Source: Marmoricola sp. (GTDB lineage Bacteria > Actinomycetota > Actinomycetes > Propionibacteriales > Nocardioidaceae). Taken from it: DNA of 36,794 bases. The notes under the pieces are model-generated. The model saw nothing but the letters and a program-made list of their open reading frames with translations. It was not told the DNA's origin and ran no database searches. The stretch covers positions 1-36,794 of the forward strand of contig NZ_JAOPXI010000096.1 of NCBI RefSeq assembly GCF_025965215.1. The letters are read 5' to 3'. Positions 7,864 to 15,343 of the stretch are shown here, in pieces (position 1 is the stretch's first letter; each line of letters starts with the position of its first letter). The translations under genes and the position numbers were made by a program.

Positions 7864-8958
7864 TCAGCCCGCCAGCGCCGGGTAGTCGGTGTAGCCGGTC
7901 GCGTCCCCGCCGTAGAACGTGCTGCCGTCGGGCTCGTTGAGCGGCGCTCCGGTCCGGATCCGTTCGGGCAGGTCCGGGTTGGCGATGAAGGCCCGCCCGA
8001 ACGCCGCTGCGTCGATCAGGCCGGCCGCGATCAGCCGCTCGGCCTTCTCCGGGGTGTAATTGCCCGCGCCGATGATCGCGCCGTCGAACGCGGCACGCAG
8101 GTCCCGCCGGAACCCGTCGTCGACTGCTGGTCCCCCGGCCCAGTCTGGTTCGGAGAGGTGCAGCACGCCAAGGTCGCGCCGGGCGAGCTCCGCGGCGAGG
8201 TAGAGCCCCATCGGCTGCCCGTCGTTGTCGTCGAGCCCGTTGAAGTTGCCCTGCGGCGAGATCCGGATCCCGACGCGGCTCGAGTCCCAGGCACAGACGA
8301 CGGCGTCGACGACCTCGAGTGCGAAGCGGGCACGGTTCTCCAGCGATCCGCCGTACCGGTCGGTGCGCTGGTTGCTCTGCTCGCTGAGGAACTGGTGGAT
8401 CAGGTAGCCGTGAGCCCCGTGGATCTCAACCAGGTCGAAACCGGCGTCGCGCGCGTTCAGCGTCGCCCGGCGGTAGTCCTCGACGGTTGCCGCGATCTCC
8501 CCGATGCCCAACGCGCGCGGCGTCGGGCAGTCGGCACGCACCGGCCTGCCGTCCTCGCCCTTGATGGTCGCGCGGTTTCGGTACGGCAGCGCGGAGGCCG
8601 AGACCGGGAGCTCACCGTCGTGGAACGACTGGTGCGAGACCCGGCCGACGTGCCACAGCTGGGCGGCCATCGTGCCGCCCTCCGCGTGCACGGCGTCGGT
8701 GATCCGGCGCCAGCCGGCGACCTGCGCCTCGCTGTAGATCCCCGGCGTGTCCATGTAGCCCTTGCCGATCGGCGAGATCTGGGTGCCCTCGGACACGATC
8801 AGCCCTGCGCCCGCGCGTTGGCGGTAGTACTCAAGCATGAGGTCGTTGGGGATGTCCTCCGGCGCCGTTGCGCGCATCCTGGTCAGCGGGGCCATCACGA
8901 TGCGGTTCGCGAGCTTGATGTCGCCGATGCTGAGCGGCTCGAAGAGTGCGGAGGTCAC
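7864..8958 (-). CDS. Alkene reductase, old yellow enzyme family
   Basis: A 364-residue FMN-binding TIM barrel of the NemA/OYE type, the usual length. Visible motifs: LFEPLSIGDIKLANRIVMAP at the N terminus, GLIVSEGTQIS, AQLWHVGRVSH, the substrate-binding His pair in IHGAHGYLIHQFLS, and SEQSNQRTDRYGGSLENR. These enzymes reduce activated C=C bonds or nitro and nitrate esters with NAD(P)H. The GTG at 8958 is chosen because homologues begin with MTSALFEPL; a TTG at 8973 would add five residues. It begins 30 bases after the CbiX-like gene, so it may be read from the cobalt operon. Confidence 0.9.
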   Translation of the reverse strand: MTSALFEPLSIGDIKLANRIVMAPLTRMRATAPEDIPNDLMLEYYRQRAGAGLIVSEGTQISPIGKGYMDTPGIYSEAQVAGWRRITDAVHAEGGTMAAQLWHVGRVSHQSFHDGELPVSASALPYRNRATIKGEDGRPVRADCPTPRALGIGEIAATVEDYRRATLNARDAGFDLVEIHGAHGYLIHQFLSEQSNQRTDRYGGSLENRARFALEVVDAVVCAWDSSRVGIRISPQGNFNGLDDNDGQPMGLYLAAELARRDLGVLHLSEPDWAGGPAVDDGFRRDLRAAFDGAIIGAGNYTPEKAERLIAAGLIDAAAFGRAFIANPDLPERIRTGAPLNEPDGSTFYGGDATGYTDYPALAG

Positions 8959-8988
8959 GGTGTGCTGCAACAACCCTGGGGTGGGCGT

Positions 8989-9669
8989 CTATTTCCGTGC
9001 GAGCCTGTGACTTTCCACCGGCGACCCCGCGACGAAGTGCTCGGCGACGATCCGCACCGCCACCTCGGCATCCACACGGCCGTACCAGACGTCGTCGGGC
9101 TGGATGCTGATCACGGGGGCCTGGTTGCACGGGAACTGACAACCCGTGTGGACCAGCAGGACGTCGTCATCGGTGAGCCCGTGCTCCATCATCGCCAGCA
9201 CCATCGCCCGCACGCCGTCCATGGCGCCCTTCGCCGTGCAGCGCGGACCGCGACAGAGCATCACCTGATGGCGGTGGGCACTGACGTCCTCCCAGGCTGC
9301 CGACGTCAGGGCAGGCTCGTCACCGGTGATCGGACGGGCGCCGGCGAGGGCGACTTCGAGCGACTCCTGGTCGGGGTCAGCGAGGAGCCGGGTCGCGACC
9401 AGGATCTCGGGCCGGTTCCCCGCGCGTTCACGCCACCAGTACGCCGCGATCCGGGGCAGCCACGAGTGCCCCGGGGCCAGCGGGCCGGCACCCACGCCGA
9501 CCAGGGCGATCTGCTCGGCGCCGCGGTCGGCCAGCCTGGTGAGCTCGGCAGAGAGCGACGGCTCGGCCAGCTGCAGGAAGGCGACGCTCGCCCCGCACTC
9601 CCTCGCCAGCAACCCCAACCGGTCGCGTCGGTCGACGTCGGCGATGGACATGCCGACGACGACCGACAC
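8989..9669 (-). CDS. CbiX-like chelatase domain fused to a thioredoxin-like 2Fe-2S ferredoxin domain
   Basis: A 226-residue two-domain protein. Residues 1-115 resemble the CbiX/SirB half-chelatase: an opening VVVG strand, FLQLAEPSLSAELTRLADRG (31-50), IALVGVGAGPLAPGHS (54-69). The GHGS-type first histidine is replaced by Met7, while His68 in the second position is kept. Residues about 132-215 are a thioredoxin-like 2Fe-2S ferredoxin domain with Cys139, Cys144, Cys177 and Cys181 (CRGPRC and CQFPC). The GTG at 9669 lies eight bases past the cbtA stop and starts at the first CbiX strand; an ATG at 9651 would cut into it. It may handle cobalt or a tetrapyrrole with redox input; the activity is unproven. 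Confidence 0.75.
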   Translation of the reverse strand: MSVVVGMSIADVDRRDRLGLLARECGASVAFLQLAEPSLSAELTRLADRGAEQIALVGVGAGPLAPGHSWLPRIAAYWWRERAGNRPEILVATRLLADPDQESLEVALAGARPITGDEPALTSAAWEDVSAHRHQVMLCRGPRCTAKGAMDGVRAMVLAMMEHGLTDDDVLLVHTGCQFPCNQAPVISIQPDDVWYGRVDAEVAVRIVAEHFVAGSPVESHRLARK

Positions 9670-9677
9670 CTGGGCGT

Positions 9678-10538
9678 TCAGGTGCGGACCAGCGGTCGGC
9701 GGTCCTGCCGGGCCGCGCTGTCCTGCGGTGCGACCACCCGCTCGGCGAGCGGCGCGAAGGCCAGCGCGATCACTCCCCACACGATGACCTGGGCTGTGAT
9801 CGAGTAGAACCGGAACTGTGCGAGCACGTCGGCCGGGAACCCTGGGAACACGATCGTCCCGCGCGCGTCCCGCAACGGCAGCGGCGTCTCGGTCGCATGC
9901 CTGCCGTACTCGACCACGTTGTTGTGCAGGTCCCCCAGCGCCGGCAGGAGGGCCATCACGACGGCGATCGCGCCTAGGTAGGCCAGCCCCGTCAGGACGC
10001 TCGCGGTCCAGGTCGAGTACCGCGTGGCCAGCCGCTGGCCGACGTACACGGCCAGGAAGAGCAGCAGGCACGAGGACGCGACCATCACCAGGTACAGCGC
10101 GCCGCGCGGACCGATGGTGTCGGCATGACCGATGCCCGGTGGGTTCGCGGGGTACTTGGCGAACGGGACCGCATAGATGCCGATGAACCCGAACAGCGCG
10201 ACCAGCAGCGCCAACGGCCGCGGCCTGATGGCGCCGGTACGTCCGAGGCAGATCGCGTAGGCAACCGCAACGAGAGCACCCATGGCGGCACCGAAGAGGA
10301 TCAGTCCGACTCCGGCACCGACGTCAGCCTGGACGGTGCGGCTGAAGAGGTCAGGACCGGCTGCCGGCACCGTCAGCCCGGCGGCCCTGTCCAGCCTAGC
10401 CTGAACGACATCACGAGCGGATTCGTACGCGATCGCCTTCCCGATCACCGGCTCGGCGAAGACCCGGGCGAAGACGAACGCAGCCAGACCAGCAGCAGCG
10501 CCTGCGAGCACGCCACGACCGATGAGTTGCTTCTCCAT
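9678..10538 (-). CDS. cbtA: CbtA cobalt transporter subunit
   Basis: A 286-residue membrane protein with about six or seven helices. Family features are the N-terminal ARGxLAGxxAGLxAFVFARVFAEP-like stretch (here GRGVLAGAAAGLAAFVFARV) and the FxKYPANPPGIGHADTI-like loop around residues 133-148. CbtA is a predicted cobalt importer found under B12 riboswitches with CbtB. The ATG at 10538 has AAGGGAAAA upstream and is 28 bases past the cbtB stop. Confidence 0.9.
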   Translation of the reverse strand: MEKQLIGRGVLAGAAAGLAAFVFARVFAEPVIGKAIAYESARDVVQARLDRAAGLTVPAAGPDLFSRTVQADVGAGVGLILFGAAMGALVAVAYAICLGRTGAIRPRPLALLVALFGFIGIYAVPFAKYPANPPGIGHADTIGPRGALYLVMVASSCLLLFLAVYVGQRLATRYSTWTASVLTGLAYLGAIAVVMALLPALGDLHNNVVEYGRHATETPLPLRDARGTIVFPGFPADVLAQFRFYSITAQVIVWGVIALAFAPLAERVVAPQDSAARQDRRPLVRT

Positions 10539-10566
10539 GTTCAGTTTTCCCTTGCCCTGGTGGAGA

Positions 10567-10794
10567 TCAGTGGCAGGGGAAGCCGAGGAAGTGCCGGCCG
10601 TCGTGGAAGAACTCGTGGATGTACATGCTCTTGCCGAAGACCGACATCGCGCCCTGGTCGACGCCGATGAAGTAGTAGACCAGCAGTGCCGCGACAGCAG
10701 TGCCGAGCAGGAGGGCGACCGTGCGCACCTCGGCTGCAACGACCGGGCCAGAAAGAGGCTGTGCGACGGGTGCGCTCATGGAAGACGTGCTCAT
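10567..10794 (-). CDS. cbtB: CbtB cobalt transporter subunit
   Basis: A 75-residue protein with one membrane helix (about 24-44) and the conserved C-terminal tail HEFFHDGRHFLGFPCH, whose histidines and cysteine are a likely metal site. This is the normal size for CbtB. The ATG at 10794 is preferred over 10818 because AAAGGAG (10801-10807) stands six bases before it. It is the first gene after the cobalamin riboswitch. Confidence 0.92.
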   Translation of the reverse strand: MSTSSMSAPVAQPLSGPVVAAEVRTVALLLGTAVAALLVYYFIGVDQGAMSVFGKSMYIHEFFHDGRHFLGFPCH

Positions 10795-10821
10795 GTGATG
10801 CTCCTTTGAGGAATGCAACGT

Positions 10822-10930
10822 TCCTGATTGGGCGGATACACACGTCGTCGGAAGATCTGACTCCGGGCCCGCGGGCCCTCACAGTGGCGTGACCGTGCTG
10901 GACTCTCACCAGCTTCCTCACGTACGGCGT
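10822..10930 (-). ncRNA. Cobalamin riboswitch
   Basis: Read on the minus strand, the core runs GGAAGCTGGTGAGAGTCC (about 10917-10900), then the B12-box-type CGCCACTGTGA (about 10890-10880), a GC-rich stem GGGCCCGCGGGCCC, and GGAGTCAGA (10864-10856). Order and spacing match the conserved core of B12 riboswitches. It ends just before the cbtB ribosome site. Adenosylcobalamin would be expected to shut off the operon. The exact outer boundaries are uncertain. Confidence 0.88.
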
Positions 10931-10986
10931 GCTCGTGCAGCATAGGTGGCGCCCGGCGACTTCGGCAATCGGCATGCCGGACGGCC

Positions 10987-11024
10987 ATGACGACTTTGAT
11001 TGCACTGCTAACATAATTGTATGT
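10987..11024 (+). promoter_or_regulatory. Promoter with MarR-type palindrome before the first MFS-MarR pair
   Basis: CATAAT (11012-11017) is a good -10, with ATGACG (10987-10992) as a possible -35, spacer 19. The inverted repeat ACATA-ATTG-TATGT (11011-11024) covers the -10. This stretch is strikingly AT-rich against its surroundings. It is probably the operator of the MarR protein encoded at 12485. Confidence 0.5.
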
Positions 11025-11045
11025 CTACAACTAATCCGGTCTCCC

Positions 11046-12488
11046 GTGCCTGAGCTCGGTCGCAACCGCCGGTTCCTGATCCTCGGGATCTGTTGCCTGA
11101 GCCTGCTGATCGTGGGCATGGACGTCACGATCGTGAACCTGGCGCTCCCCTCGATCCGGACCGATCTGCACGCGTCGGTCTCCGGGCTCCAGTGGACGAT
11201 CGACGCCTACACCGTGGTGCTCGCGAGCCTGCTCATCCTCTCGGGGTCGACCGCTGACCGGCTCGGCCGGCGCAAGACCTTCCAGGCCGGACTGGCGCTG
11301 TTCACCCTCGGGTCGCTGCTGTGCAGCGTCGCGCCCGGGCTCGGCTGGCTGATCGCCTTCCGGATGCTCCAGGCCGTCGGCGGCTCGATGCTCAATCCGG
11401 TGGCGATGTCGATCATCACCAACGTCTTCACCGACCCCCGCGAACGGGCGCGGGCGATCGGCGTGTTCGCCAGCGTCGTCGGTCTCAGCCTCGGGATCGG
11501 ACCGGTCGTCGGAGGTTTCCTGATCGAGTCCATCGGCTGGCGTTCGATCTTCTGGATCAACATCCCGATCGGGATCGCCGCGTTCGTGCTCGCTGCGGTG
11601 TTCATCCCCGAGTCGCGCGCCGAACGGGCACGCCGGGTCGACCCGATCGGCCAGGTGCTGGCGATCGTCTTCCTGCTCTCCCTCACCTACGCGATCATCG
11701 ACGCTCCGCACGCGGGCAACTCGCCGCGGATCTGGGCGCTGGCGTTGCTGTGCGCGGCTGCCCTCGCCGCGTTCGTCCGCTACGAGGCCCGGCGTACCGA
11801 TCCGCTGATCGAGCTCCGGTTCTTCCGCAGCATTCCGTTCTCGGGTGCGACGGCGACAGCCGTGTGCGCGTTCAGCGCGCTCGGCGCGTTCCTGTTCATG
11901 AGCACGCTGTACCTCCAGGACGTCCGCGGCCTGTCCACCGTGCACGCCGGCCTGTTCCTGCTGCCGATGGCGGCGATGACCGTCGTGTTCGCGCCGATCT
12001 CGGGTCGACTCGTCGCGAGCCGCGGGCCGCGTGTCCCCCTCGTGATTGCCGGCACGGCGATGTTCCTCGGCACGTTGCCGCTGACTGGACTGACCGACCA
12101 CGTCGGCTACGGCTGGCTGCTGGCCTACTACCTGGTCTTCGGGCTCGGCTTCGGGCTGGTGAACGCACCGATCACCAACACCGCTGTCTCCGGGATGCCG
12201 CGGAGCCAAGCGGGCGTGGCCGCCGCGATCGCCTCGACCAGTCGCCAGGTCGGCACCTCGCTGGGGGTCGCCGTGGTCGGGGCAGTCGTGAGCGCCGGAG
12301 CCGGAGCCGGCATCCGCACCCAGTTCTCCCAGGCCAGCCACACCGGGTGGTGGATCGTGGTCGGCTGCGGCGCGGCCGTCTTCGTGCTGGCCTGGGTCTC
12401 GACCGGACGCTGGGCACTCGCCTCCGCCTCCCACGTTGCCGACCTGCTGAGCGAGGACCGCCAACCCAGCGAGAGGATCGCCCGATGA
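11046..12488 (+). CDS. MFS transporter, DHA2 (EmrB/QacA-like) drug-efflux family
   Basis: A 480-residue membrane protein with about 14 helices. It has the DHA2 opening GMDVTIVNLALPSIRTDL, motif A-like GSTADRLGRRK, and the antiporter motif C-like GIGPVVGGFL. The family exports toxic organic compounds in exchange for protons. The GTG at 11046 is used because the conserved segment begins with PELGRNRRFL; a nearer ATG at 11021 is in another frame and stops after ten codons. Its stop overlaps the MarR start by four bases (ATGA), so efflux pump and regulator are one transcript. Confidence 0.88.
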   Translation: MPELGRNRRFLILGICCLSLLIVGMDVTIVNLALPSIRTDLHASVSGLQWTIDAYTVVLASLLILSGSTADRLGRRKTFQAGLALFTLGSLLCSVAPGLGWLIAFRMLQAVGGSMLNPVAMSIITNVFTDPRERARAIGVFASVVGLSLGIGPVVGGFLIESIGWRSIFWINIPIGIAAFVLAAVFIPESRAERARRVDPIGQVLAIVFLLSLTYAIIDAPHAGNSPRIWALALLCAAALAAFVRYEARRTDPLIELRFFRSIPFSGATATAVCAFSALGAFLFMSTLYLQDVRGLSTVHAGLFLLPMAAMTVVFAPISGRLVASRGPRVPLVIAGTAMFLGTLPLTGLTDHVGYGWLLAYYLVFGLGFGLVNAPITNTAVSGMPRSQAGVAAAIASTSRQVGTSLGVAVVGAVVSAGAGAGIRTQFSQASHTGWWIVVGCGAAVFVLAWVSTGRWALASASHVADLLSEDRQPSERIAR

Positions 12489-12919
12489 CGACGCGAGAGC
12501 CAGCCGCCAGCGCCTGGCAGTCAATGCGACGCCTGGTCCTCGAGCTCCACGACCGCCGCGGAGCCGTCTCCGAGGCGATCGGGATGAGCTACCTGCGCGC
12601 CAAGGCGTTGAGCCGTCTGGTGCCGGGACCCCTGACCCAGCGCGAGCTCAGCGCCGAGCTGATGACCGATGCGCCGTACACGACCGTGATCCTCGACGAC
12701 CTGGAACGACGCGGCCTGGTCCAGCGCCAGGTCAACCCGATGGACCGACGCTCGAAGCTGGTCTCGATCACGCCCGCTGGTCGCCAGGTCGCCGGCGATG
12801 CCGGCCGGATCACCTCGACTCCCCCGGAGGTCCTCGGCGCGCTGAGCAAGGCGGAGCTGCGCGAGCTGGCGCGGATGCTCGGCGTGCTCGTGGAGCGGTC
12901 CGAGCGACCCCCGGATTGA
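12485..12919 (+). CDS. MarR-family transcriptional regulator
   Basis: A 144-residue winged-helix protein: LTQRELSAELMTDAPYTTVI forms the helix-turn-helix, and LERRGLVQRQVNPMDRRSKLVSITPAG the wing, typical of MarR. It is overlapped with the MFS gene, the classic arrangement for a ligand-responsive repressor of its own efflux operon. The palindrome at 11011-11024 is the probable binding site. Confidence 0.88.
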   Translation: MTTREPAASAWQSMRRLVLELHDRRGAVSEAIGMSYLRAKALSRLVPGPLTQRELSAELMTDAPYTTVILDDLERRGLVQRQVNPMDRRSKLVSITPAGRQVAGDAGRITSTPPEVLGALSKAELRELARMLGVLVERSERPPD

Positions 12920-12945
12920 CATCCTAGGTAAGGCTGTCCTAACTT
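12916..12945 (+). promoter_or_regulatory. Promoter with IdeR/DtxR-like iron box before the ZIP gene
   Basis: A perfect -35, TTGACA (12916-12921), and TAACTT (12940-12945) 18 bases later. Between and into them, TAGGTAAGGCTGTCCTAA (12925-12942) matches the iron-box core TAGGTTAGGCTAACCTAA at 15 of 18 positions. A metal-bound IdeR/DtxR-type repressor would block this promoter. Confidence 0.6.
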
Positions 12946-12979
12946 TGGTGTTCCGATCCGATTCGAATGGAGACACCCC

Positions 12980-13855
12980 GTGGGACTCGGCGAGACCTTG
13001 CTGCTCGGCACGATTGCGGGCGGGACGATCATCCTCGGCCTGCCGATCGGCCGCCTCCAGCGTCCTGCACCCTCCTTGCGAGCCCTGCTTAACGCCACGG
13101 CCGTCGGTGTCCTGCTGTTCCTGGTCTGGGACGTCCTCTCGGCAGCGTGGGAACCGATCGACTCCGCGCTGAGCGCGGTGCACGACTCGCACGGCAGCCT
13201 GCGACCGGTCTTCGGCTACGGCTCGCTGTTCATCCTCGGCTTGAGCGTCGGGTTGCTCTCCCTGGTCGCCTACGAGGCCTGGATGGCCCGGATTGCTGCC
13301 GCCGACAGGGCGCCGCACGGTCCGGGCGCGATGCGGGTCACCGAGCCGCTCGCGGCTCGGGGCGGCCTGGCGGCGTGGTCGCCGGCCCGTCGCCTGGCCC
13401 TGCTCATCGCCGTGGGGATCGGTCTGCACAACTTCGCGGAGGGCCTGGCCATCGGGCAATCGGCCGGCGGTGGCAAGATCGCCCTGGCAACGCTGCTGGT
13501 GATCGGCTTCGCCCTGCACAACGCCACCGAGGGCTTCGGCATCACTGCGCCGCTCGCCGCCGACATCGACGAGGACGGCGTACGCCGGATGCCGTCGTGG
13601 GGATTCCTGCTGGCACTCGGCCTGATCGGCGGAGGCCCGACCTTCGTCGGTACCTGGGTCGGGCACGGGTTCACGAACGAAGCGGTCAGCGTCGTGTTCC
13701 TGACCCTGGCCGCGGGCTCGATCCTGTACGTCGTCACGCAGTTGCTCGGCGTCGCGGCCAAGGCCAAGCGTGCCGACCTGCTTGCGTACGGCCTGCTCCT
13801 CGGCCTGATCGCCGGGTTCGTCACCGACGCCATCGTGAGTGCCGGCGGCGCCTGA
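12980..13855 (+). CDS. ZIP-family metal transporter
   Basis: A 291-residue membrane protein with about eight helices and the two ZIP signature metal sites: HNFAEG (His150, Asn151, Glu154) and HNATEG (His180, Asn181, Glu184). Such proteins import Zn2+, Fe2+ or Mn2+. The GTG at 12980 follows GGAG seven bases upstream. The iron-box-like operator suggests iron or manganese uptake in metal shortage, but the sequence does not settle the metal. Confidence 0.88.
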   Translation: MGLGETLLLGTIAGGTIILGLPIGRLQRPAPSLRALLNATAVGVLLFLVWDVLSAAWEPIDSALSAVHDSHGSLRPVFGYGSLFILGLSVGLLSLVAYEAWMARIAAADRAPHGPGAMRVTEPLAARGGLAAWSPARRLALLIAVGIGLHNFAEGLAIGQSAGGGKIALATLLVIGFALHNATEGFGITAPLAADIDEDGVRRMPSWGFLLALGLIGGGPTFVGTWVGHGFTNEAVSVVFLTLAAGSILYVVTQLLGVAAKAKRADLLAYGLLLGLIAGFVTDAIVSAGGA

Positions 13856-13885
13856 GCTCCGTGCAGCCGGAAGCCTGGGGTGCGC

Positions 13886-14047
13886 TCAGCCCGGCGGTTG
13901 CTCCTCGTCCTCGTCGGCATCGGCCGGGCTCGAATCCTGGGGCTGCACCACCCTGAGCCCTGCTTTCAGCTCGGCCATGGTCCTGTCGGCCCGGGCCTGG
14001 GCGGTGTCACCTTCTGACCGCTGCTGCGGCACTACCGGTCTCTTCAC
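13886..14047 (-). CDS. Small acidic-tailed hypothetical protein
   Basis: A 53-codon frame from GTG 14047 to TGA 13886. The C terminus is strongly acidic and proline-rich (ADADEDEEQPPG); the middle DRTMAELKAGLRVV looks like an amphipathic helix. A second GTG at 14032 would give 48 residues. It is divergent from the CxxC protein at 14139. No family is recognised. Confidence 0.45.
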   Translation of the reverse strand: MKRPVVPQQRSEGDTAQARADRTMAELKAGLRVVQPQDSSPADADEDEEQPPG

Positions 14048-14126
14048 CCTCTAAGGATGCCTCGCCGTCGCACTCGGCGCACCCGGGGTCTAGTCCGATG
14101 GAGTCACGGCGCCGAGATCGCGGTCC

Positions 14127-14132
14127 TAGGCT
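14127..14132 (+). promoter_or_regulatory. Probable leaderless -10 element for the CxxC protein
   Basis: TAGGCT ends six bases before the ATG at 14139; the bases in between contain no Shine-Dalgarno. Confidence 0.5.
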
Positions 14133-14138
14133 CGAGCC

Positions 14139-14420
14139 ATGGTGGACGGAGCCCGCTGGTGGGAGATGCGCCCGGCCGAGAGCAAGCAACCGAAGACGTA
14201 CACGTGTCCGATATGCCACCGACGGTTGCTCTCGATGAACCCCAACACCCTGTTGTTTCCGGAAGGTGACCGCGAACGATGTCGCCATGCCCACACTGCG
14301 TGCGTCGCGGCACAACGTGCGGCCGGCAAGCTCCTGACCAGGTCTGAATGGGAACGCAGCGTTCGCCCGGCGAAGGCACGGCCGTGGTGGCGGCGGCTGG
14401 GCCGGCCCGGCAGAAGCTGA
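14139..14420 (+). CDS. Small putative zinc-binding protein of unknown function
   Basis: A 93-residue basic protein. CPIC in the segment YTCPICHRRL and a later HAHTAC (CxxC...HxxxC arrangement) form a probable zinc site. A tryptophan-rich N terminus (GARWWEM) and a basic C terminus (RPWWRRLGRPGR) flank it. The type is familiar in actinobacteria but has no assigned role. It stands alone with its own promoter box. The 189 bases after it (14421-14609) hold no gene I can support. Confidence 0.72.
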   Translation: MVDGARWWEMRPAESKQPKTYTCPICHRRLLSMNPNTLLFPEGDRERCRHAHTACVAAQRAAGKLLTRSEWERSVRPAKARPWWRRLGRPGRS

Positions 14421-14609
14421 GCTGTGCGCCCGACCCGCGGTCAAGGCCAGCAGCCCGGGAGCAGCTGCGAAGCCATCGTCGTCCAGCACACTCCGGATCT
14501 GGTTCGGCCGCCACCAGCGCGTCGTGTCAGATACCGAGGTGGTCGATCTACGTGCCGCAGGGAGGGACCGCCGCCGCATTGCCGTACCTCGGGTCGATCT
14601 GTCCCGTCA

Positions 14610-15209
14610 TCACGGCGGTGGCACCGGAGCCGTCGTCGGAAGGACCGCGGCACGGATGCGTGCCGCGATCTCGGTGTTACCAGCCTGCTCGGCCGCCGTG
14701 GCGACGTCGAGGAGCTTCCCCACCTTGTCGTCGGCCTCGGTCATCAGCCGGACGAGGTACATCCGCGTGGCGAGCCATCCGCCGATGAACCCCGCCGAGG
14801 CGAAGTACACCGTCAGACCTCCAGCGAACGCCGGGCCGGCGTCGACCCCCAAAGCCTTCCCCATGTGGTTGAACAAGGCACCGAACCAGTCGAAGAGCGG
14901 GCGGAGCTGGGTAAGCGTGGCGCCGAGCAGCAGCTTGGTGAGCCAGTCGGACACCTGTTCGAGGTTGGTGTTCGGAAGGTAGGTCAAACGCACGGCGCTC
15001 GTCTCGGCGTCCGGCGCACGGCGCGGAACGCCGAAGAGGAACCCCAGGAGGCCGAAGACCCCGAAGGACGCCGCCGCCAGCATCAGGCAGACGCCGAGCG
15101 CGGAGGACTTCGAGGGGGCGGAGAACGCGAACAGGACGATGGCGAGAACGCCGATCCCGAGGGCGGAGTAGAGAATCAGCCACGTGCCCCGAAGGTGGAA
15201 CCTGGGCAT
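14610..15209 (-). CDS. Membrane protein of unknown function
   Basis: A 199-residue protein with two N-terminal helices (about 10-28 and 37-60), a short loop with VPRRAPDAET, then NTNLEQVSDWLTKLLLGATLTQL (about 79-101) and another helix (FAGGLTVYFASAGFIGGWL). The LEQxSDWLTK signature recurs in bacterial membrane proteins without known function, some of which I associate with predicted immune-type membrane sensors; that link is weak. The ATG at 15209 is supported by TACGCT six bases upstream; a longer frame starting at 15272 is disfavoured. Confidence 0.65.
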   Translation of the reverse strand: MPRFHLRGTWLILYSALGIGVLAIVLFAFSAPSKSSALGVCLMLAAASFGVFGLLGFLFGVPRRAPDAETSAVRLTYLPNTNLEQVSDWLTKLLLGATLTQLRPLFDWFGALFNHMGKALGVDAGPAFAGGLTVYFASAGFIGGWLATRMYLVRLMTEADDKVGKLLDVATAAEQAGNTEIAARIRAAVLPTTAPVPPP

Positions 15210-15215
15210 GGCACG

Positions 15216-15221
15216 AGCGTA
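15216..15221 (-). promoter_or_regulatory. Probable leaderless -10 element for the membrane protein
   Basis: TACGCT lies six bases before the ATG at 15209, supporting that start. Confidence 0.45.
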
Positions 15222-15255
15222 GCGAGCCGCCTCCCGACTGTCGATCACCGGCAGC

Positions 15256-15290
15256 AAACAGGGGCCGGACACGTTGCCCGGCCCCCGTTT
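15256..15290 (-). terminator. Intrinsic terminator of the phosphatase gene
   Basis: A 13-base arm pairs with 12 of 13 matches (15256-15268 with 15278-15290; one A-C mismatch) around a nine-base loop. The GC core GGGGCCGG/CCGGCCCC is flanked by AAAC/GTTT, so it can act in either direction. Confidence 0.7.
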
Positions 15291-15343
15291 GTCGTCAGGT
15301 GCCCCTCAGACGGCGCTGCCGCCGCTGGGAACCGTCACCGACC

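Noticed and set aside
8158-9807. A 549-codon open frame on the plus strand
   Set aside because: It lies opposite the old yellow enzyme and the CbiX-like gene, both with clear motifs; it is a high-GC shadow.
14007-14579. A 190-codon minus-strand frame over the CxxC gene and the gap 14421-14609
   Set aside because: It overlaps two better-supported genes, and its translation shows no hydrophobic, catalytic or repeat pattern. The gap itself shows nothing convincing.
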